A stretch of DNA of 10,592 nt from Rachicladosporium sp. CCFEE 5018. Taxonomy: Eukaryota > Ascomycota > Dothideomycetes > Cladosporiales > Cladosporiaceae. The stretch is taken from contig KZ111153.1 of the NCBI GenBank assembly GCA_002077045.2, positions 98,143 through 108,734 of the forward strand, written 5' to 3'. A program made the position numbers and the translations under genes. This document shows positions 7,814 through 10,592 of this stretch, piece by piece; within the stretch, counting starts at the first letter, position 1, and each line of letters opens with the position of its first letter. Below the pieces are notes generated by a model. It ran no database searches and was not told the origin of the DNA. It worked only from the letters and a program-made list of their open reading frames with translations.

Positions 7814-8101
7814 TCAATTGTATCAATAAGTGTACCGTACCATGAACCTCGGTCCTCAAACGCAAGTCTCAGCTCTGGTATCGCGTTCTCAATCTCGGGG
7901 AACTCTCTCAGGGACAGAAAGGCGAATGCAAGCAGGTATCACCAAGAGAACTGTGCATGGTCATACTCTCATTACCAATATCCAGCCTACATACAGCCGC
8001 CAACGACATAAAGTCTATATGTCCAACGCGCCCGCTAAGTTCTGCTCGATCGATGAAACCCAAAAGCCTCATTGCAACGCCCGCCGTCCGTGATGCGGCG
8101 A
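7814..8101. other. Convergent intergenic region (3' flanks of the 278-residue gene and EMP70)
   Basis: The 288 bp lie between two facing stop codons. AATAAG at 7825-7830 is a plausible positioning element for plus-strand polyadenylation. Short open frames on both strands here have no recognisable content. Confidence 0.5.
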
Positions 8102-10359
8102 TCAGTCCACCTTCACCACCCCGTAGACTTTTCTTACAAAGCCGTAGCCAGTGAGGAACCCCACGCTGCCCATCGCAAGCCCGTAGACTCCACAAGCCAG
8201 GCCCGCGTAGCAGAAGAACAGCACGCCGCTGACTAGACCTTGGATGTGCAGGTGGTAGGTGTAGTAGTAAGCGCAGTATGCAAAGATCCAGACTGCGCTC
8301 GAGGACCCAAGGAGGAAAGATCGCATGTGCCAGGCGTGATTCTACATGTCGTTAGCACGGTGTCATGGGAGAAACCCCGGAGCGTGAGAACTTGCCTCAG
8401 CGCAAAGCTGGATGTACACAGCGATGACTGTCGTCTCCATCACGACCAGAATTAGTATTACGAAAACTACAGCCAAGAAGCCAAAGACGTAGTAATGCCC
8501 GCTTTTATCCTGCCAAAGATTCCGGAACACGAATAGCAGCTCGATGAACATGACGGCGAAAGGAATGCTGCCGGCGATGAGGACTGCTTGAAGTGGGCGA
8601 AGATACCATGGCTGCGCTGGGATCTGGCGAGGAACAGCGTTGGCCTTGATTGGGTGTGCATAGGGCCCCGCGCGAGCAAAGCCGTACCAGGATCCGATAT
8701 AGACCAGTGGGAGCTGTATGAGCAGCCAGAGAGCCAAAAGTGCGAAGAGCGTGCCGAGTGGGATAGCTGTGGAGGAGGCATTCGCCCAAACAAAAAGGTT
8801 GAGGATAAAGATCGTGGCGAAGAGTAGGCCAGGGAATAGCGAAGCAGTCACGACAGCATTATGCTTCCAAGGTGTGCCTCCGAATGTGCGGTACAGACGA
8901 CCAGAGAAGTAGCCGCTGAAGGCTCCAGCTAGGATGAAGAGGAAGATGCCGACGGAGATGAAGCCACCGCGGAAGCTCGGGTTCAACACACCAAAGCAGG
9001 ACAACACGAGAAGTCCGAGGCACATTATGATGAGCTGGACGCCAGATCCGACCAGTGGTGCAAGGAGATGACCGTGAGTAGGCGTGCGAAAGACGTCTCC
9101 GTGGATCAGCTTCCAGCCTGTTACGTCCTCTGCAACCTCATCATCCGAAGCAGCGTCGTCTGCTGGGTCCGCATCGACTTGTTCAAGCAATCCACCCTTT
9201 TCATTACTCTTCCGTGGTGATCGTAGTCCTTTGCTGAACTTGCCAAGACGTATCTTGCCGTCTTCTAGCATACCTTCTGCCAGACCCTTGATCTCGCCGC
9301 GAATGGTACGAGCCAGTATGACGGCGACAATGGCTGTCAGCACCGCAAGGATAATGAGCGAGTTCACGATCGCTAGCCAGTGGACTTTGGTGCCATCTTC
9401 CTGATTCACGAAGTATAGGTCCCATCGATTCGCCCACTCCAGCTTCTCGTCTTCTCGGAAGTAGACGCTGTAAGAGTAAGGGATCGTCAAAGTGGCATCC
9501 GGTGCTCCATCGTCAATCTCGGTGGGCGTGTATGATGTGTCGAGATCCCTCGTCAGAGTCATGTTTGTTGCATTTCGAGCCATGGTCAATTCCATCCCTC
9601 GTTGCACGCTGTGCAAGTCCGCAGGTAATCCGTTGACTCTGTTTCCTGCCTCGATCGACTTCGGGTATGCTTCGAAGCCCACGATGACTTTCTTGCCCTG
9701 CTGTCCGTCTCGTCCAGGTGCCGTGTGGTAGCGGATCACGATCGTAACATGATTGTTGATGAAGAACCGTTGTTTCCCAGTGACAGCATCGTGATCCGAG
9801 TAACCCATCTTGAAACCCGAAGAGTAGTACTTTCGGCTCTTGTCCGCTGTTACAAAGCTCGTCGCCGCGGGGAGGTTATCCACGATCCACTCCGCCATGT
9901 ACCCGTTCTTGACCACCTCAACTGCCTTCCTCAGTCCTGCTCTGTCGACCTTGTGACTGCAGAGGTAGTGAGCCTCGTCGTCCTTTAGCATCTCCAGCTC
10001 ATAGTCGGACACCATGATACGGTCTCCCCGCAAGACCTCTCCAAGGTTGAGAGCAACATTGGAGCCGGAGATGAGACCAGTGCCGGGCCTTGTTCGTCCG
10101 CTCGGAGCGCACACGAATGGTAGCTCGGAGTAAGCGTACTGTATCTGGGTGTTGTCACTGTAGATCTTGTTGACGAAGAGTGGGATAGAATCGCCGTCTC
10201 GCCATGATTTGATCGACCAGCCTGTGGATGTCAGTCTTGAGCGATCTGTCTTGTGAAGCCGTGGGACTTACCAGGTATGTAAAATCCATGTACGCTGTGC
10301 AGGCCCGCGAGCAACAGCAGTGCCCCGAAGAGCATTGTGATCCGGAAGTCGGCAGCCAT
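8102..10359 (-). CDS. EMP70: EMP70 / TM9SF family (nonaspanin) endomembrane protein, three exons, 717 residues
   Basis: The exons are 10359-10272, 10221-8396 and 8341-8102, joining in frame to 717 residues, normal for the family (about 650-720). The ATG at 10359 opens a signal peptide with a LFGALLLLAGL core and cleavage near HSVHG, followed directly by the family's mature start FYIPGWSIKS. The lumenal domain (about 25-310) carries NKIYSDNTQIQYAYSELPFV and the GEVLRGDRI segment. Nine membrane segments follow: one at about 311-333; then, after an acidic cytosolic loop with GWKLIHGDVFRTP, six from about 424 to 636; and two in exon 3. The C-terminus is KVD, the family's KxD/E signal for COPI binding and Golgi retention. 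By family it resides in Golgi/endosomes and affects membrane-protein sorting, adhesion and copper homeostasis. The paralogue (EMP70, TMN2 or TMN3) cannot be fixed by eye. Family assignment is very secure. Confidence 0.95.
8342..8395 (-). other. GC-AG spliceosomal intron 2 of EMP70 (54 bp, phase 0)
   Basis: Exon 2 ends LCAE (GCTGAG) and the intron begins GCAAGT, a GC donor in the ideal AG|GCAAGT context. A perfect CTAAC branch site precedes the TAG acceptor at 8342. Splicing gives LCAE-NHAWHMRSF, the expected family junction before the eighth membrane segment. No GT donor nearby keeps the frame; unspliced translation stops after ten more residues. Confidence 0.9.
10222..10271 (-). other. Spliceosomal intron 1 of EMP70 (50 bp, phase 1)
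   Basis: The donor is GTAAGT at 10271, the branch site is CTGAC and the acceptor is CAG ending at 10222. Splicing joins FYIP to GWSIK through a split glycine codon, restoring the highly conserved mature N-terminus of EMP70 proteins just after the signal peptide. Confidence 0.95.
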
Positions 10360-10592
10360 GTGGCTATGTGTGTGTGTTCCTCTCTCAGCTTGCCGAAGAG
10401 ATGGCAAGTTGCACTCTTCTTTGCTTTAGCACAAGCTGTCCATTGACGAAGTACCGTCGGGTCAGCCACACGATATCCAGTAATATCGAGTGATGAAAGC
10501 CGATCCAGTGGTATGTGGACTTCGAGCTTCCCCGGTGCGTGCTGACACGAGCTCCAATCCGTTGAACAATAATTCCGATTACCGACGCAGGT
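10360..10592 (-). promoter_or_regulatory. EMP70 5' leader and proximal promoter
   Basis: The 233 bp upstream of the EMP70 ATG include a short CA dinucleotide run on the minus strand (TG run on plus, about 10367-10376) close to the start codon. There is also a six-codon upstream open frame, ATG at 10443 to TAA at 10428-10426. Whether that frame is transcribed is unknown. No TATA box or other gene is evident before the window ends. Confidence 0.45.

Noticed and set aside
8467..8793. Alternative minus-strand frames of 108 and 94 residues inside EMP70
   Set aside because: They are out-of-frame shadows of the membrane-spanning coding sequence.

Overview
The window looks like nuclear DNA of a filamentous ascomycete (Pezizomycotina, most likely a Dothideomycete; the class is an inference). 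Three things point this way: a HET-domain (heterokaryon incompatibility) protein, a protein family found in these fungi, at the left edge; very short spliceosomal introns (50-73 bp) with fungal CTGAC/CTAAC branch sites; and compact, alternating genes separated by a few hundred bases. I see no mobile element, CRISPR array, rRNA, tRNA or viral sequence.

Layout from left to right. (1) 1-894, plus: the C-terminal part of a HET-domain-type protein, cut by the window edge. (2) 945-1513, minus: a small NTF2-like/SnoaL-like protein with one clear intron. Its reading frame is broken by one base at a TGA codon, and it is convergent with gene 1. (3) 1514-2375: non-coding, holding the promoter of gene 2 and the 3' flank of gene 4, with a TATAAAA box and a small inverted repeat. 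(4) 2376-6422, minus: a 1348-residue single-exon SNF2 translocase with an inserted RING finger and N-terminal SUMO-interaction motifs. This is a Uls1/Ris1-type SUMO-targeted ubiquitin ligase. (5) 6423-6976: a divergent promoter. (6) 6977-7813, plus: a 278-residue protein of unknown function, probably a conserved fungal family, with an arginine-rich N-terminus that has no acidic residue. (7) 8102-10359, minus: an EMP70/TM9SF (nonaspanin) endomembrane protein of 717 residues in three exons. Its second intron has a GC donor. (8) 10360-10592: the EMP70 5' leader and promoter.

The genes do not form an obvious cluster or pathway. Genes 4 and 7 are housekeeping (genome maintenance; Golgi/endosome membrane trafficking), gene 1 is accessory (self/non-self recognition), and genes 2 and 6 are unassigned. 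I did not find a convincing undescribed multi-gene system. The points most worth checking are the +1 frame break exactly at a stop codon in the NTF2-like gene, the GC-AG intron in EMP70, and the unassigned 278-residue protein.
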